In this document: one piece after another, positions 9,331-19,383 of the stretch
How positions within the stretch are numbered: the first letter of the stretch is position 1
Layout of the letters: each line of letters opens with the position of its first letter
Assembly (NCBI RefSeq): GCF_002443155.1
Contig: NZ_CP023667.1
Span: forward strand, 1,984,001-2,048,000
DNA from: Alcaligenes faecalis
GTDB taxonomy: Bacteria > Pseudomonadota > Gammaproteobacteria > Burkholderiales > Burkholderiaceae_B
Length of the DNA stretch: 64,000 nt
Reading direction: 5' to 3'
The notes under the pieces: model-generated
Told to the model about the DNA's origin: nothing
Databases searched by the model: none
What the model saw: the letters and a program-made list of their open reading frames with translations, nothing else
Position numbers and translations under genes: made by a program

Positions 9331-9354
9331 GGCAAGATTGTAATCCGTGTGAGG

Positions 9355-10155
9355 CTAATCGCGCGAGAGCACCGCCATCAAGGCAGCGACAATGTCATCA
9401 TCGTCTGGCGTACACCTTTTTACCATTGGTGGCGCTGCGATTCCAGCCTGCAACAATAAGGACTGTAAATGTTCTTCAATACGCGGATGAATGACCACAT
9501 AGGCGCATCGCGCCCAAACATCCAGTAAACCCAGGCTTTGTGCATTGGCAAATATCGCATCGGCACTTTGGGAGCTGCTGAGCAAAACAGCCAGGCGGCC
9601 TGCCTGCAAACTGTCACGAAGTTGGCGGCCCTGCTCCGCGCTCCACTGGGCAGGGCTACGCTGGTAAATAGCCAGACGCTGAACCTGAATACCGTGACTC
9701 TCCAACTGCTGTCCCAACCACTCACGACCGCTATGGCCGCGCACAATCAGAACCCGCTCAAGTTGTGCGAGTCGGGGTTCCAGCACCGTCCACAAGGCCT
9801 CTGAATCCTGCAAGGAATCAGCGCTTGCAGGGTGAAGTACGGCTTCTGGGGACACGCCCTGCTGGGCGCGCAGACAGGCCGCGGTGGCAAAACCAACGGC
9901 AGCCAGCAATACCTTGTCAGGCCAGCGTTGACCGCGCGCCTGCAAGGCCGCAAAGTAGAAATTGACCGCACTGCTGCTCACAAAGAGCACCAGATCAAAA
10001 TCCTGGGGGTCTTGCCATTGCTCTTCGGACAGGTTTTGAGCCTCCAGCTTCAAAGCAGGCAACACCAAGGAAGAAAAACCCTGCGCGGCCAGAGCGGCCG
10101 ACAGGGTTTCGTTCCGTCCCGCGGGGCGGGTCAGCAAGACACAGGGCAGGTTCAT
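9355..10155 (-). CDS. hemD: Uroporphyrinogen-III synthase
   Basis: HemD closes hydroxymethylbilane to uroporphyrinogen III with inversion of ring D. The 266-residue product shows the family's weakly conserved features: N-terminal VLLTRPAGRNETLSAAL, DLVLFVSSSAVNFYFAAL, RVLIVRGHSGREWLGQQLESHG and AIYQRSPAQ. Six bases separate it from the hemC stop, so the two are translated together. Sequence identity in this family is low, but position and motif order settle it. Confidence 0.93.
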   Translation of the reverse strand: MNLPCVLLTRPAGRNETLSAALAAQGFSSLVLPALKLEAQNLSEEQWQDPQDFDLVLFVSSSAVNFYFAALQARGQRWPDKVLLAAVGFATAACLRAQQGVSPEAVLHPASADSLQDSEALWTVLEPRLAQLERVLIVRGHSGREWLGQQLESHGIQVQRLAIYQRSPAQWSAEQGRQLRDSLQAGRLAVLLSSSQSADAIFANAQSLGLLDVWARCAYVVIHPRIEEHLQSLLLQAGIAAPPMVKRCTPDDDDIVAALMAVLSRD

Positions 10156-10161
10156 GCCGCT

Positions 10162-11124
10162 TTACTCGCCTTCTGCAGGCTGTTCCGTAAGCAAACGATC
10201 CAGAATGGCTTGAGCACCTTGCTGCTTCAGATCCTCTGCCAGCGACAGACCCAGCTCTTCCGCATCTTTAGCGGCGCCTTGGATCTGGGCACGGTAAACC
10301 GTGGAACCATCAGGCTCGGCCACCAGACCACTTAGTTTCAGTTCGTCACCATCCAGCGTGGCATAGGCGGCCAAAGGTACCTGACAGGAGCCGCCCAAGG
10401 CGCGCGATACCGCACGTTCGGCCAGCGCACATACATGGCTGGTGGCATGCGCCAAAGGCGCTAGCCATTGAGCCACATCGGTACGGGTTTTCAGGATCTC
10501 GATGCCCAAAGCCCCCTGCCCGGCGGCAGGCAAGCTGTCTTCAATCGAGATGTAATCGCGAATACGCTCGGCCAGTTCCAGACGGCGCAAACCGGCCGAA
10601 GCCAGAATGATGGCGTCGTAATCGCCCCGATCCAGCTTGGACAAACGTGTCTGCACATTGCCCCGCAAGGGACGAATGTCCAGATGTGGGTAGCGCTCAC
10701 GAATCTGGGACTCGCGGCGCAAACTGGACGTGCCTACGATGGCGCCAGCAGGTAGAGCCGCAAGATTGGGATAAGTATTGGAAACAAAAGCATCGCGTGG
10801 ATCGTCCCGTTCCATGATGATGGGCAGATCAAAGGACTCGGGCAACACCACCGGCACGTCTTTCAGGGAGTGCACGGCCAGATGGGCACGGCCATCGAGC
10901 AAGGCGGTTTCCAGCTCTTTGACAAACAGGCCCTTGCCACCCACTTTGGACAGCGTACGATCCAGAATCTGATCGCCACGGGTGGTCATTTCCAGCAAGG
11001 ACACCTTGCACTGCGGGTACAGCTGCTGCAAACGGTCGCGTACATGCTTGGCTTGCCACAAGGCCAGTTGACTGGCACGAGTGGCAATCACCAATTCCTG
11101 AGGAGTAGAAGCCACAGCGGTCAT
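10162..11124 (-). CDS. hemC: Hydroxymethylbilane synthase (porphobilinogen deaminase)
   Basis: HemC joins four porphobilinogens into hydroxymethylbilane using a covalently bound dipyrromethane cofactor. The 320-residue product has [57 protein letters not shown] and the cofactor site [12 protein letters not shown] with Cys247. The ATG at 11124 overlaps the stop of a 41-codon upstream ORF as ATGA, so hemC translation is probably coupled to that ORF. Confidence 0.98.
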   Translation of the reverse strand: MTAVASTPQELVIATRASQLALWQAKHVRDRLQQLYPQCKVSLLEMTTRGDQILDRTLSKVGGKGLFVKELETALLDGRAHLAVHSLKDVPVVLPESFDLPIIMERDDPRDAFVSNTYPNLAALPAGAIVGTSSLRRESQIRERYPHLDIRPLRGNVQTRLSKLDRGDYDAIILASAGLRRLELAERIRDYISIEDSLPAAGQGALGIEILKTRTDVAQWLAPLAHATSHVCALAERAVSRALGGSCQVPLAAYATLDGDELKLSGLVAEPDGSTVYRAQIQGAAKDAEELGLSLAEDLKQQGAQAILDRLLTEQPAEGE

Positions 11125-11246
11125 GCAGCGAAGTAGCGCACGATGGCTGCTGCAACAATACCGATAATGGCCAGGATCCCTAAGCCTTGCAGCAGAGACA
11201 GACCGCTTTCCTGACCTTTGGCGTCGGAGGATTTAAAAATTGCCAT
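11121..11246 (-). CDS. 41-residue single-span membrane protein between terC and hemC
   Basis: A short frame of 41 codons starts at ATG 11246, four bases after the terC stop, and ends in a TGA that overlaps the hemC ATG. AAGGA lies 11 bases before the start. The product begins [20 protein letters not shown] and then has a strongly hydrophobic segment ([17 protein letters not shown]) ending in FAA, so it would be a single-pass membrane peptide. I do not recognise a family. Tight packing on both sides and clean amphipathic/hydrophobic layout argue for a real gene. Confidence 0.65.
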   Translation of the reverse strand: MAIFKSSDAKGQESGLSLLQGLGILAIIGIVAAAIVRYFAA

Positions 11247-11250
11247 AGAA

Positions 11251-11955
11251 CTATGCTTCCTTGGTAGAACCTTTACGGTGCGCCAGCCATTTGCCCAGCG
11301 CCACCACTAATAAGGCACAAACTATCTCGACCCCGAGTTTAACAGGCTGGGGCTGCACGCCAAATTGATTTTCCACAATCTTGTCCGTGACCAGCATGCC
11401 GCCTGCAATCCAGCCCAACAAGGCGCCGCCCAGGGTGACCACAACGGGGAAACGGTCAATCAGTTTCAGGACCAGGGTACTTCCCCAGACAATAATGGGG
11501 ACACTTAGCAATAAACCAAAGATCACATAGCCCAACTGGTGATCCAGATGGGCGTTCTGCGCGGCACCCGCAATGGCGATCACGTTATCCAGGCTCATCA
11601 CGAAATCCGCGATGATAATGGTTTTGACTGCCGCCCAGATCGTTCCGCCCCCTTGAATGTTGCCGTGTGCATCATCGTCGGGCATCAACAGCTTGATGCC
11701 TATCCACACGAGCAAAAGACCGCCCACCACTTTCAGGAATGGCAGATCCAGCAAGGTCAAGGCAAAGAAAATCAACACGACGCGCAAGATAATCGCGCCT
11801 GCGGTACCCCACAAAATGCCTTGCATACGCTGCTGCTTGGGCAGGTTGCGACAGGCAAGTGCGATGACGACAGCATTGTCGCCACCCAGCAAAATATCAA
11901 TCAGTACAATTTGAAACAGTGAACCCCAATGCAGGGTTTGAAGGAATTCAATCAT
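11251..11955 (-). CDS. TerC-family integral membrane protein (YjbE type)
   Basis: A 234-residue polytopic protein of the TerC family, members of which are linked to manganese or other metal efflux and metallation of exported proteins. It has about seven membrane segments and the two family motifs with acidic residues in the membrane: LLGGDNAVVIALACRNL and DFVMSLDNVIAIAGAA. A His/Asp-rich loop (PDDDAHGN) sits in the middle. It heads the minus-strand run leading into hemC and has a 302-base leader region upstream. Metal specificity is not visible. Confidence 0.88.
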   Translation of the reverse strand: MIEFLQTLHWGSLFQIVLIDILLGGDNAVVIALACRNLPKQQRMQGILWGTAGAIILRVVLIFFALTLLDLPFLKVVGGLLLVWIGIKLLMPDDDAHGNIQGGGTIWAAVKTIIIADFVMSLDNVIAIAGAAQNAHLDHQLGYVIFGLLLSVPIIVWGSTLVLKLIDRFPVVVTLGGALLGWIAGGMLVTDKIVENQFGVQPQPVKLGVEIVCALLVVALGKWLAHRKGSTKEA

Positions 11956-12257
11956 TTCGTTCCCGTGTTGCTAAACGTTAGCTCTCTTCCCAGCCGCTGG
12001 ACAAATATTCTTTTTTTGTCGCCGGGCCGTCCCAAGACAACAATGCCCCTGAAAGCAGCAAACTAATTCTAGCCTGTGCAAGATGGGGGCTTCTTTTTCT
12101 TACTTGATTCGTTTCAGCATGATCAGGCTGGCCAGATTCGGGAAGGAATGCGCCGGGTTGTGGTGTTTTTCTTGACGAAACCGGCTGGCCAATCTTGCCC
12201 GGCTGCTCATGGCAGCCAGACAAAGAGCCCGCCAAAGCGGGCCCCGGTACTACATTT
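11956..12257. other. 302-base intergenic region upstream of the TerC gene
   Basis: This gap holds the sucD terminator hairpin at its right end and the leader of the TerC gene. On the minus strand a GACAAA/TTTGTC inverted repeat (12000-12020 area) and GCTAA/TTAGC (11974-11986) are present. TerC genes are often preceded by a manganese yybP-ykoY riboswitch; I looked for its GGGGAGTAG core and did not find it. No ORF here has gene-like properties. Confidence 0.5.
12225..12244 (-). terminator. Probable terminator hairpin after sucD
   Basis: GCCCGC (12227-12232) pairs with GCGGGC (12237-12242) across a four-base loop, 15 bases after the sucD stop. The minus-strand sequence after the stem is TCTTTGTCT, a weak U tract, so efficiency is uncertain. 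Confidence 0.55.
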
Positions 12258-13139
12258 TTACAGCACTTCCTTGAGCAGCTTGCCCATTTCGGATGGGTTG
12301 CGAGTGGTACGAATACCGCAAGCTTCCATCACTTCCAGCTTGGCGTCGGCCGTGTCGGCACCACCGGAGATCAGGGCACCAGCGTGACCCATGCGTTTTC
12401 CGGGAGGCGCTGTCACACCAGCGATAAAGCCAACAACGGGCTTGGTCATATTGTCTTTAGCCCACAAAGCCGCGTTGACTTCGTCTGGACCGCCGATCTC
12501 GCCAATCATGATAACGGCATCGGTATCAGGATCGTCGTTGAACATCTTCAGTACGTCGATGTGCTTCAAACCGTTGATTGGGTCGCCACCGATACCCACA
12601 GCCGAGGATTGACCCAGGCCCAGTTCGGTTACTTGAGCAACGGCTTCGTATGTCAGCGTACCGGAGCGGCTGACCACACCGATGCGGCCCTTGCGGTGAA
12701 TGTGGCCGGGCATGATACCGATCTTAAGCTCGTCAGGAGTGATCAGACCGGGGCAGTTCGGGCCCAGCAGCAAGGTTTTGCGGTTTTCAGCGCGCATGCG
12801 GTTGCGAACTTCCAGCATATCGCGAACAGGGATGCCTTCGGTAATGCAGATAACCAGGTCCAGGTCAGCTTCAACCGCTTCCCAGATGGCAGCCGCAGCA
12901 CCTGCGGGTGGAACGTAAATAACCGACACGGTCGCGCCGGTTTCAGCCTTGGCGTCGGACACGGAGGCGTAGATAGGTACACCTTCAAAATCCTCACCAG
13001 CACGCTTGGGGTTCACGCCAGCCACAAAGGCTTCCATGCCGTTACCGTATTCACGGCACATGCGAGTGTGGAACTGGCCGGTCTTGCCGGTGATCCCTTG
13101 CGTGATGACTTTGGTGTCTTTATTGATCAGAATCGACAT
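12258..13139 (-). CDS. sucD: Succinate-CoA ligase, alpha subunit
   Basis: SucD carries the CoA site and the phosphorylated histidine of succinyl-CoA synthetase in the TCA cycle. The 293-residue product contains the Rossmann-type TQGITGKTGQFHT, GGDPINGLKHIDVL, IGEIGG and the active-site segment APPGKRMGHAGALISGG with His252. Length and order match the family. A GAGGA precedes the start 21 bases after sucC, so both subunits come from one transcript. Confidence 0.98.
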   Translation of the reverse strand: MSILINKDTKVITQGITGKTGQFHTRMCREYGNGMEAFVAGVNPKRAGEDFEGVPIYASVSDAKAETGATVSVIYVPPAGAAAAIWEAVEADLDLVICITEGIPVRDMLEVRNRMRAENRKTLLLGPNCPGLITPDELKIGIMPGHIHRKGRIGVVSRSGTLTYEAVAQVTELGLGQSSAVGIGGDPINGLKHIDVLKMFNDDPDTDAVIMIGEIGGPDEVNAALWAKDNMTKPVVGFIAGVTAPPGKRMGHAGALISGGADTADAKLEVMEACGIRTTRNPSEMGKLLKEVL

Positions 13140-13160
13140 TTGCTAATCCTCAACCTTTTC

Positions 13161-14321
13161 TTACTTGGCGGCAGCGACAACAGCAGTCGCAGCTTCGGCC
13201 ATGGTGTCAGCACTGATGATGGGCAGACCGGAATCGGCCAGCATTTTCTTGCCCAGCTCTTCGTTGGTACCCTTCATGCGTACCACCAGAGGCACGTTCA
13301 GGTTGACGGCCTTGCACGCAGCGATCACGCCTTCAGCGATCACGTCGCAGCGCATGATGCCGCCGAAGATGTTAACCAGAATGGCTTTGACGCCCTTGTT
13401 GGCCAACATGATCTTGAAGGCTTCAGTAACTTTTTCGGCCGTAGCGCCACCGCCCACGTCCAGGAAGTTGGCAGGCTCGCCGCCAAACAGCTTGATGGTG
13501 TCCATGGTCGCCATGGCCAGACCGGCACCGTTCACCAGGCAGCCGATGTTGCCGTCCAGCTGGATGTAGGCCAGATCGTATTTGCTGGCTTCAACTTCAG
13601 CAGGATCTTCTTCAGCCAGGTCACGGAAAGCCACGATATCGGGGTGACGGAACAAAGCGTTGCCATCAAAGTTGAACTTGGCGTCCAAAGCGATGATGTC
13701 GCCCGAGCCGGTCAGGATCAGAGGGTTGATCTCGGCCAGTTCAGCGTCGGTTTCGGTGTAGCACTTGTACAGCTTCTGGAATTCCGCAACGGCTTTCTCG
13801 ATGGAAGCGTCAGGAACGCCAATACCGCGAGCCAGCTTGGTGGCTTGCTCGTTGGTCAGACCAAGGGCTGGGTCCACGAATTCTTTCAGAATGGCATCAG
13901 GGTCACGCTCGGCCACTTCTTCAATTTCCATGCCGCCTTCGCTGGAAGCCATCACGGCCACGCGCTGGGTAGCACGGTCGGTAACGATACCGACGTAGTA
14001 TTCCTTCTTGATGTCCGCGCCTTCCTCGATCAGCAGGCGACCCACTTTCTGGCCTTCAGGACCAGTTTGGTGAGTGATCAGCTGCATGCCCAGGATTTCC
14101 GAGGCCAGTTGACGCACTTCGTCCATCGAGCGAGCCAGCTTGACGCCACCGCCCTTGCCACGGCCACCGGCGTGAATCTGGGCTTTGACAACCCACACAG
14201 AGCCACCCAGCTCCTGCGCAGCTGCAACCGCTTCATCGACGGAGAAGGCAGGAATTCCGCGTGGCACGGCAACGCCAAACTGCTTAAGCAGTGCTTTGCC
14301 CTGATATTCGTGAATTTTCAT
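13161..14321 (-). CDS. sucC: Succinate-CoA ligase (ADP-forming), beta subunit
   Basis: SucC is the ATP-grasp, nucleotide- and succinate-binding subunit. The 386-residue product starts [17 protein letters not shown], the standard family start, and contains [52 protein letters not shown] and [14 protein letters not shown]. sucD follows on the same strand. The upstream 84 bases separate it from the DUF2889 gene. Confidence 0.98.
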   Translation of the reverse strand: MKIHEYQGKALLKQFGVAVPRGIPAFSVDEAVAAAQELGGSVWVVKAQIHAGGRGKGGGVKLARSMDEVRQLASEILGMQLITHQTGPEGQKVGRLLIEEGADIKKEYYVGIVTDRATQRVAVMASSEGGMEIEEVAERDPDAILKEFVDPALGLTNEQATKLARGIGVPDASIEKAVAEFQKLYKCYTETDAELAEINPLILTGSGDIIALDAKFNFDGNALFRHPDIVAFRDLAEEDPAEVEASKYDLAYIQLDGNIGCLVNGAGLAMATMDTIKLFGGEPANFLDVGGGATAEKVTEAFKIMLANKGVKAILVNIFGGIMRCDVIAEGVIAACKAVNLNVPLVVRMKGTNEELGKKMLADSGLPIISADTMAEAATAVVAAAK

Positions 14322-14405
14322 GTGATACCTGTCAGTCTAAAAACACAATAAAAAAAGAAGGCAGGAACCCAAGGCCTGAGCCCGAGACCTGACTAAAACA
14401 AAAAA

Positions 14406-14984
14406 CTAATCCATCCCGTCGGTGACTTTGGGTCGAAACCAGACAGGATAAAACTCCTCAACCACGGGACCGCTCAAACGCAAGGCATGACAGCCATCCA
14501 GGTGGAAAGGCTGCTTATCGGTGCGATAGATTTCTGATTCCCCACTGCTGCGACGTCGTCCGGCCATGGTCTGTACCGCGGTGGTTGGCAACACCTGCGC
14601 CAACTCGCTCATGTGCGTACAGCCAGCCGAGCGCCCAAAGCGCTCTTTGACACCCTGACGAAACTGCTTGAGCAAATTCAGGCCCACCAATTTCCGGTAG
14701 GCGTCCGAAATGGACGAACAGTTGTCCTGATAGGGGGCCGCATCGTAGACCGCCACCGCATCCACAATCTCGAAGCTGCTATCGATGGTGACACGCAGGT
14801 GCATCAAGTGGACGGGATCACCTGCCTTGTGGGTCTGGCCATTGCGTATGGGAAAGTCGTAGGACTTCACATCCAGCAGCGAGGCCTCCAGGTCCCAGAG
14901 GCCATCTTCCCGCGCAAACGACTGTACCGTGATGGTACGTGTATGCATCGGTTCACGGGCGACGGACGGCGGGGGTAAAGGCAT
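14406..14984 (-). CDS. DUF2889 domain protein
   Basis: A 192-residue protein of the uncharacterised DUF2889 family, recognised by HTRTITVQSFAREDGLWDLEASLLDVKSYDF near the N-terminus (read as two adjacent conserved pieces) and by DCSSISDAYRKLVGLNLL-like text (DNCSSISDAYRKLVGLNLL) in the middle. No signal peptide or membrane segment. I placed the start at 14984 (MPLPPPSVAREPMHTR), where family members usually begin; an ATG 36 bases upstream is possible. It sits just upstream of sucCD on the same strand, as I recall for relatives such as Bordetella. Function is unknown. Confidence 0.75.
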   Translation of the reverse strand: MPLPPPSVAREPMHTRTITVQSFAREDGLWDLEASLLDVKSYDFPIRNGQTHKAGDPVHLMHLRVTIDSSFEIVDAVAVYDAAPYQDNCSSISDAYRKLVGLNLLKQFRQGVKERFGRSAGCTHMSELAQVLPTTAVQTMAGRRRSSGESEIYRTDKQPFHLDGCHALRLSGPVVEEFYPVWFRPKVTDGMD

Positions 14985-15137
14985 TGATATGGACGAGGCG
15001 GCAAGATTGAAACCGATCAAGTATAACGCACCTCGTATGTTCCGTATCAGCCACTTACATAATCAGCAAGCGTATCCAAAGCGGGCAAAACACAGGGTCT
15101 ACGCGGCGTCGATACTACGGTATACCAAATTTGCATG

Positions 15138-15166
15138 AAAAAAACGACCGCCCGTCAGGCGGTCGT
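15138..15166 (-). terminator. Intrinsic terminator downstream of metE
   Basis: ACGACCGCC (15144-15152) pairs with GGCGGTCGT (15158-15166), a nine-pair stem with loop CGTCA, followed on the minus strand by seven T. It lies about 90 bases after the metE stop. Confidence 0.85.
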
Positions 15167-15256
15167 TTTCGTTCTGCCTGGAAAATCCGGGAACAAGGTG
15201 GGATGTGCCCTGCCCTGACATTCCATTCAGGCGGTTTATTTCATGCCTGCACTAAA

Positions 15257-17551
15257 TCAGGCAGCCGCCCGCAATGCTTTGGCTGCATCCACCATGGCCA
15301 GCAAGGAAGCTTCGGTCTCAGCCCAGCCCCGTGTCTTCAAACCGCAGTCCGGATTTACCCACAAACGGTCGGCGGGCAGACGCTTGGCCGCCTCCCCCAT
15401 CAAGCCCACCATCCAGTCCTTGTCAGGCACGTTGGGAGAGTGAATGTCGTAGACGCCAGGGCCGATATGGTTGGGGTACTCGAAGTTCTCGAAGGCATCC
15501 AGCAAGAGCATATTGGAGCGCGAGGTTTCAATTGTGATCACATCCGCGTCCATATCGGCAATGGACTGCATGATGTCGTTGAACTCCGAATAGCACATAT
15601 GCGTGTGGATCTGCGTTTCATCCGAGACCGCACTGGTGGTCAGGCGGAAACAATCCACGGCCCAATCCAGATACGCCTGCCAGTCGCCTTGACGTAGCGG
15701 CAAGCCTTCACGAAAGGCCGGTTCATCCAGTTGAATGACATGAATCCCAGCTTGCTCCAGATCGGAGACCTCGTCCCGCAGCGCCAAGGCCAACTGACGA
15801 CAAGTATCCGCACGCGACTGGTCGTCACGAACAAAAGACCATTGCAGCATCGTCACTGGCCCAGTCAACATGCCTTTGACGGGTCGTTCGGTCAAGGACT
15901 GGGCATAGGAAGACCAGGCCACGCTCATGGGTGCCAAACGCAACACATCACCAAAGATAATCGGCGGCTTCACACAACGTGAACCGTAGCTTTGCACCCA
16001 GCCATTTTGTGTAAAGGCAAAACCGCCCAGCAGCTCACCAAAATACTCCACCATATCGTTGCGTTCGGCCTCGCCATGTACCAGAACATCCAGTCCAACG
16101 CGTTCCTGAAAACGGATGACCTGCTCGATTTCAGCTTGCATGGCTTTTTCATAAGCTGCATCACTGAGAGCACCACCGCGCCAGTCGCGACGAGCGGCAC
16201 GAATTTCCGTGGTCTGGGGGAACGAGCCAATCGTGGTGGTGGGAAAAGCAGGCAAATTCAGCTTGTTGCGCTGGGCCTGAATACGCTGGGCAAATGGCGT
16301 ACGTTGACGCTTGAGCTGGTCAATTTTGGCCATCTGAGCTTGTACGGCAGGATTGTGTGTGCGCCTGGACTCACGGCGCGCTCTCAACGCGGCTTGTTGC
16401 GCTTGAACCGCCTGCTGCCCCGCTTCATCCAAAGTGCCATCCAGCAATCCTTGCAAGAGCTTCAATTCGTCCAATTTCTGCACAGCGAAAGACAGCCAGC
16501 TCTTTAACTCCGCATCCAGGCCAGTTTCACTTTGCACATTTACGGGCACATGCAGGAGCGAGCAGGATGGCGCAATCCACAATCGTTCGCCCAACGCCGC
16601 TTTCAAGGGCTCCAGGGTTTGCAGTGTTTTTTCCAGATCAGTACGCCAAATATCACGCCCCGAGATGACACCGGCAGACAGCACCTGGTCTTGCCCCAAT
16701 ACCGCTTGCACCGCCTGTAAAGCAGCCGGTGCGCGCACAGCGTCCACATGCACACCCGCAATGGGCAAGTCTTTCAAGACCGTGACATTTTCATGCAGAT
16801 CGTCAAAATAGGTCGCCAGCAGCAGCTTCAAACCGGATTGGTTCAAATCTTGATAGACGCGGCGGAAGGCGTCCTGCCACTCTTGAGGCAAATCCAGAAC
16901 CAGAACAGGTTCATCAATCTGCACCCACTCCACACCCTGAGCTTTGAAACGGGCCAGCACTTGTTCATAAACGGGCAACAAGGCATCCAGCAAAGCGAGC
17001 TTGCCCACATCAGCCAGACCGTCATACGCGTCGCCCTTGCCCAGCCACAACCAGGTCAGCGGGCCGGGAATGACAGGCTTGACCTTGTGTCCCAAAGCCT
17101 GGGCTTCATCAACCTGCTCAAACAAGCATTCACGGGCAATCCGGAAGCTTTGGCCGGGCGTGAACTCAGGGACGATGTAGTGGTAATTCGTATCGAACCA
17201 CTTGGTCATTTCACAAGCGGCGGCCGGCCTACCGCTAGGCGCACGGCCACGCGCCATGCGAAACAAGGTATCCAAAGATACGGGTGCATTGTCGGCCTGG
17301 CCGAACCGGGCGGGAATGGCCCCCAGCAAGGTGCTCCACTCCAGAATCTGGTCATACCAGGCAAAGTCACCCACAGGCACGGTGTCCAGGCCAGCCTTGC
17401 TTTGCAAATCCCAATGCCGGGCGCGCAGGGCTTTGCCTGTATCCAATAGATCTTGCTGGCTTAGCTGACCGGCCCAATAGGCTTCCAAAGAGCGCTTCAG
17501 TTCGCGCTGCTCACCCATACGGGGGAAACCCAGATTATGAATAATAGTCAT
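15257..17551 (-). CDS. metE: Cobalamin-independent methionine synthase
   Basis: MetE transfers the methyl group of 5-methyltetrahydropteroyl-triglutamate to homocysteine. The 764-residue product has both beta-barrel halves: [19 protein letters not shown] and [17 protein letters not shown] at the N-terminus, and in the catalytic half [44 protein letters not shown], the zinc-binding [11 protein letters not shown] and [11 protein letters not shown]. Length fits the family (about 750-770). It is transcribed away from metR, which is expected to control it. Confidence 0.98.
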   Translation of the reverse strand: MTIIHNLGFPRMGEQRELKRSLEAYWAGQLSQQDLLDTGKALRARHWDLQSKAGLDTVPVGDFAWYDQILEWSTLLGAIPARFGQADNAPVSLDTLFRMARGRAPSGRPAAACEMTKWFDTNYHYIVPEFTPGQSFRIARECLFEQVDEAQALGHKVKPVIPGPLTWLWLGKGDAYDGLADVGKLALLDALLPVYEQVLARFKAQGVEWVQIDEPVLVLDLPQEWQDAFRRVYQDLNQSGLKLLLATYFDDLHENVTVLKDLPIAGVHVDAVRAPAALQAVQAVLGQDQVLSAGVISGRDIWRTDLEKTLQTLEPLKAALGERLWIAPSCSLLHVPVNVQSETGLDAELKSWLSFAVQKLDELKLLQGLLDGTLDEAGQQAVQAQQAALRARRESRRTHNPAVQAQMAKIDQLKRQRTPFAQRIQAQRNKLNLPAFPTTTIGSFPQTTEIRAARRDWRGGALSDAAYEKAMQAEIEQVIRFQERVGLDVLVHGEAERNDMVEYFGELLGGFAFTQNGWVQSYGSRCVKPPIIFGDVLRLAPMSVAWSSYAQSLTERPVKGMLTGPVTMLQWSFVRDDQSRADTCRQLALALRDEVSDLEQAGIHVIQLDEPAFREGLPLRQGDWQAYLDWAVDCFRLTTSAVSDETQIHTHMCYSEFNDIMQSIADMDADVITIETSRSNMLLLDAFENFEYPNHIGPGVYDIHSPNVPDKDWMVGLMGEAAKRLPADRLWVNPDCGLKTRGWAETEASLLAMVDAAKALRAAA

Positions 17552-17621
17552 AGTAAGCCCATAAATTAGAAATAGGAGGCCCGTATCAGCCGCTTGGGAA
17601 CCATTGTGCCTGTATAATTAC

Positions 17622-17636
17622 TTGAAAAAAAATCAA
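17622..17636. promoter_or_regulatory. Candidate MetR (LysR-type) binding site
   Basis: TTGA, seven A, TCAA: a 15-base dyad in the 117-base metE-metR gap. It has the T-N11-A layout of LysR-type boxes and resembles the TGAA-N5-TTCA sites of MetR. A TATAAT at 17612-17617 just upstream could be the metR -10, which would let MetR repress itself. Site assignment is inference from position and symmetry. Confidence 0.55.
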
Positions 17637-17668
17637 ATTCACCATGCTAATTATGAGTTTTCCTCAAT

Positions 17669-18589
17669 ATGCTTGAAATTCGTCATCTAGAGACTCTGAC
17701 CGCCATTCGGGACAGTGGCAGCCTGCAGGAAGCCGCCGAGCGCCTGCATGTCACGCAGTCCGCCCTCTCCCACCAGCTACGCGATCTGGAAGTGCGGCTG
17801 CAAGTGCAATTGCTGAACCGGCGCACCCGCCCTGCTCGCCTGACCACGGCTGCCTTGCGCATTCTTGTTCTGGCCGATGACATCTTGCCGCGTGTGCGTG
17901 CTACCGAACGCGACCTGCAACGGCTTGCCGCCGGACGTACGGGCCGTCTGCATGTGGCGATTGATTGCCACTCCTGCTTTCAATGGTTGATGCCCGCGCT
18001 GGACGCCTTCAGGCAGCAATGGCCTGATGTCACGCTGGACTTGAGTGCGGCGTTTTCTTTTGCGCCCTTGCCCGCCTTGCTGCGAGGGGATCTGGATGTG
18101 GTGATTACCTCGGACCCACAGGACAATCCCGCCGTCCACTACGAGCCCCTGTTTCGCTATGAGCTGGTGCTGGCTGTCTCCAACCAGCACCCCTTGTCGC
18201 AATACCGCTACGTCGAACCTTTCCAATTGACGGATCAGGTCCTCATCACCTACCCGGTGGAACGCAATCGCCTGGATATTTTCACGCAGTTCCTGACGCC
18301 TGCCGATGTAGAACCCGCTGCTATTCGGCAGGCCGAGCTGACGCCCATGATCGTGCAACTGGTCGCCAGCCAACGCGGCGTGACGGCTTTGCCGAACTGG
18401 GCTTTGACGGAGTTTCTGAACCCGGCCTCCATTCGCACTTGCCGCTTGGGAGAGCACGGCATCTGGCGCACGCTTTACGCCACAGTACGCAGTGAGGATT
18501 TACAGGCGGATTATGTGCAGGCCTTTTTGGCACAGGCACGCGAGACCTGCTTCAAGAGCCTGCAAGGGATTGTGGCGGCACAGCCTTGA
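17669..18589 (+). CDS. metR: LysR-family regulator MetR
   Basis: A 306-residue LysR-type regulator: winged HTH at residues 1-62 (LEIRHLETLTAIRDSGSLQEAAERLHVTQSALSHQ, spanning the two helices) and a substrate-binding effector domain from about residue 90 (GRLHVAIDCHSCFQWLMPAL). The HCHSCFQWLM-like motif, here DCHSCFQWLM, is characteristic of MetR, which uses homocysteine as coactivator. Divergent placement next to metE confirms the role. The ribosome binding site before the ATG is weak. Confidence 0.93.
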   Translation: MLEIRHLETLTAIRDSGSLQEAAERLHVTQSALSHQLRDLEVRLQVQLLNRRTRPARLTTAALRILVLADDILPRVRATERDLQRLAAGRTGRLHVAIDCHSCFQWLMPALDAFRQQWPDVTLDLSAAFSFAPLPALLRGDLDVVITSDPQDNPAVHYEPLFRYELVLAVSNQHPLSQYRYVEPFQLTDQVLITYPVERNRLDIFTQFLTPADVEPAAIRQAELTPMIVQLVASQRGVTALPNWALTEFLNPASIRTCRLGEHGIWRTLYATVRSEDLQADYVQAFLAQARETCFKSLQGIVAAQP

Positions 18590-18751
18590 ACTCGTTAACC
18601 AAGGCATGGCAAAACGCTTGAGCCACTCTATAGATAGAGGGAACGTACAGGCGAGTGTGCTTCACGTCGAACGCGCCCGCTTTTTTTAGGGACGTCAGTA
18701 TTACAAGCCAGGGGCACTACATAAGGCAGCACTGCAAACGAAAGAAGAAAT

Positions 18752-19171
18752 TCAAGCCGGATCGTCTTCCCAGTCACCCAATATTTGCTGCAAGATACGG
18801 CCCGAGAAGCCGCGGCTGGCCATGAAGCGATATTGTTTGGCGTAACTGCGGGGATCATCTGGGGGCGCACTGAACTTCTTGCCCCACACTTGCTTGGCCC
18901 GTTCCAGCTCGGTCGCCATCAATTCTTCTTTGATGATTTCAGTCTGCTCCACATCCACGCCATGCTGGCGCAGTTCTTGCAGAATGACCCGGGTGCCCAC
19001 ACGCGAGGCACGGCGGTTGACGACACTATGCGCAAAGCGCTCGTTGGACAGCCATTTCTGTTCAACCAAAGCGTCGAGCAAGGCTTCCACTTCTTCAGCA
19101 CTTTCTGCATGAGGGGCCAGTCGGCGGCCCAATTCCAGGCGCGAGTATTCGCGCCGGGATAAAAAGTTCAA
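18752..19171 (-). CDS. recX: Regulatory protein RecX
   Basis: RecX binds RecA filaments and limits their extension. The 139 residues from TTG 19171 contain the three-helix repeats of the family: FLSRREYSRLELGRRLA, LVEQKWLSNERFAHSVVNRRASR, GVDVEQTEII and the C-terminal YRFMASRGFSGRILQQIL. The frame stays open upstream to a stop at 19406-19408 (inside the recA end) with family-like residues just before TTG (GLSLKARA), but contains no ATG, GTG or other TTG. So the TTG is the only standard start, yet translation may begin earlier. It follows recA on the same strand. Confidence 0.85.
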   Translation of the reverse strand: MNFLSRREYSRLELGRRLAPHAESAEEVEALLDALVEQKWLSNERFAHSVVNRRASRVGTRVILQELRQHGVDVEQTEIIKEELMATELERAKQVWGKKFSAPPDDPRSYAKQYRFMASRGFSGRILQQILGDWEDDPA

Positions 19172-19383
19172 GGCTCTGGCTTTAAGAGACAGCCCCGGCC
19201 GTTTGGACGGGGCTTTCTTTTCCGCAGCCGGAGCATCCTCACCCGAGCTTTCTTCTACGTTTCTGCCCGCCCGTGTGGGCCGGGCAGAAAGCGCAGCAAT
19301 GCGTTCCCTTTGAGCTTGTTTACGCTCCCGGATTTCCTCCGGGTCTGTCTCAAAGGGCTCATCATCGAACTCTGGGGGAAAAA

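Noticed and set aside
11956..12224. yybP-ykoY manganese riboswitch upstream of TerC
   Set aside because: The conserved GGGGAGTAG core could not be found on the minus strand by eye.
12195..14351. Open frame of 718 codons on the plus strand
   Set aside because: Antisense to sucC and sucD; composition is the mirror of those genes and it lacks a ribosome binding site.
17552..17668. B12 or SAM riboswitch before metE
   Set aside because: The gap is only 117 bases and holds a MetR-type dyad instead; too short for either element.
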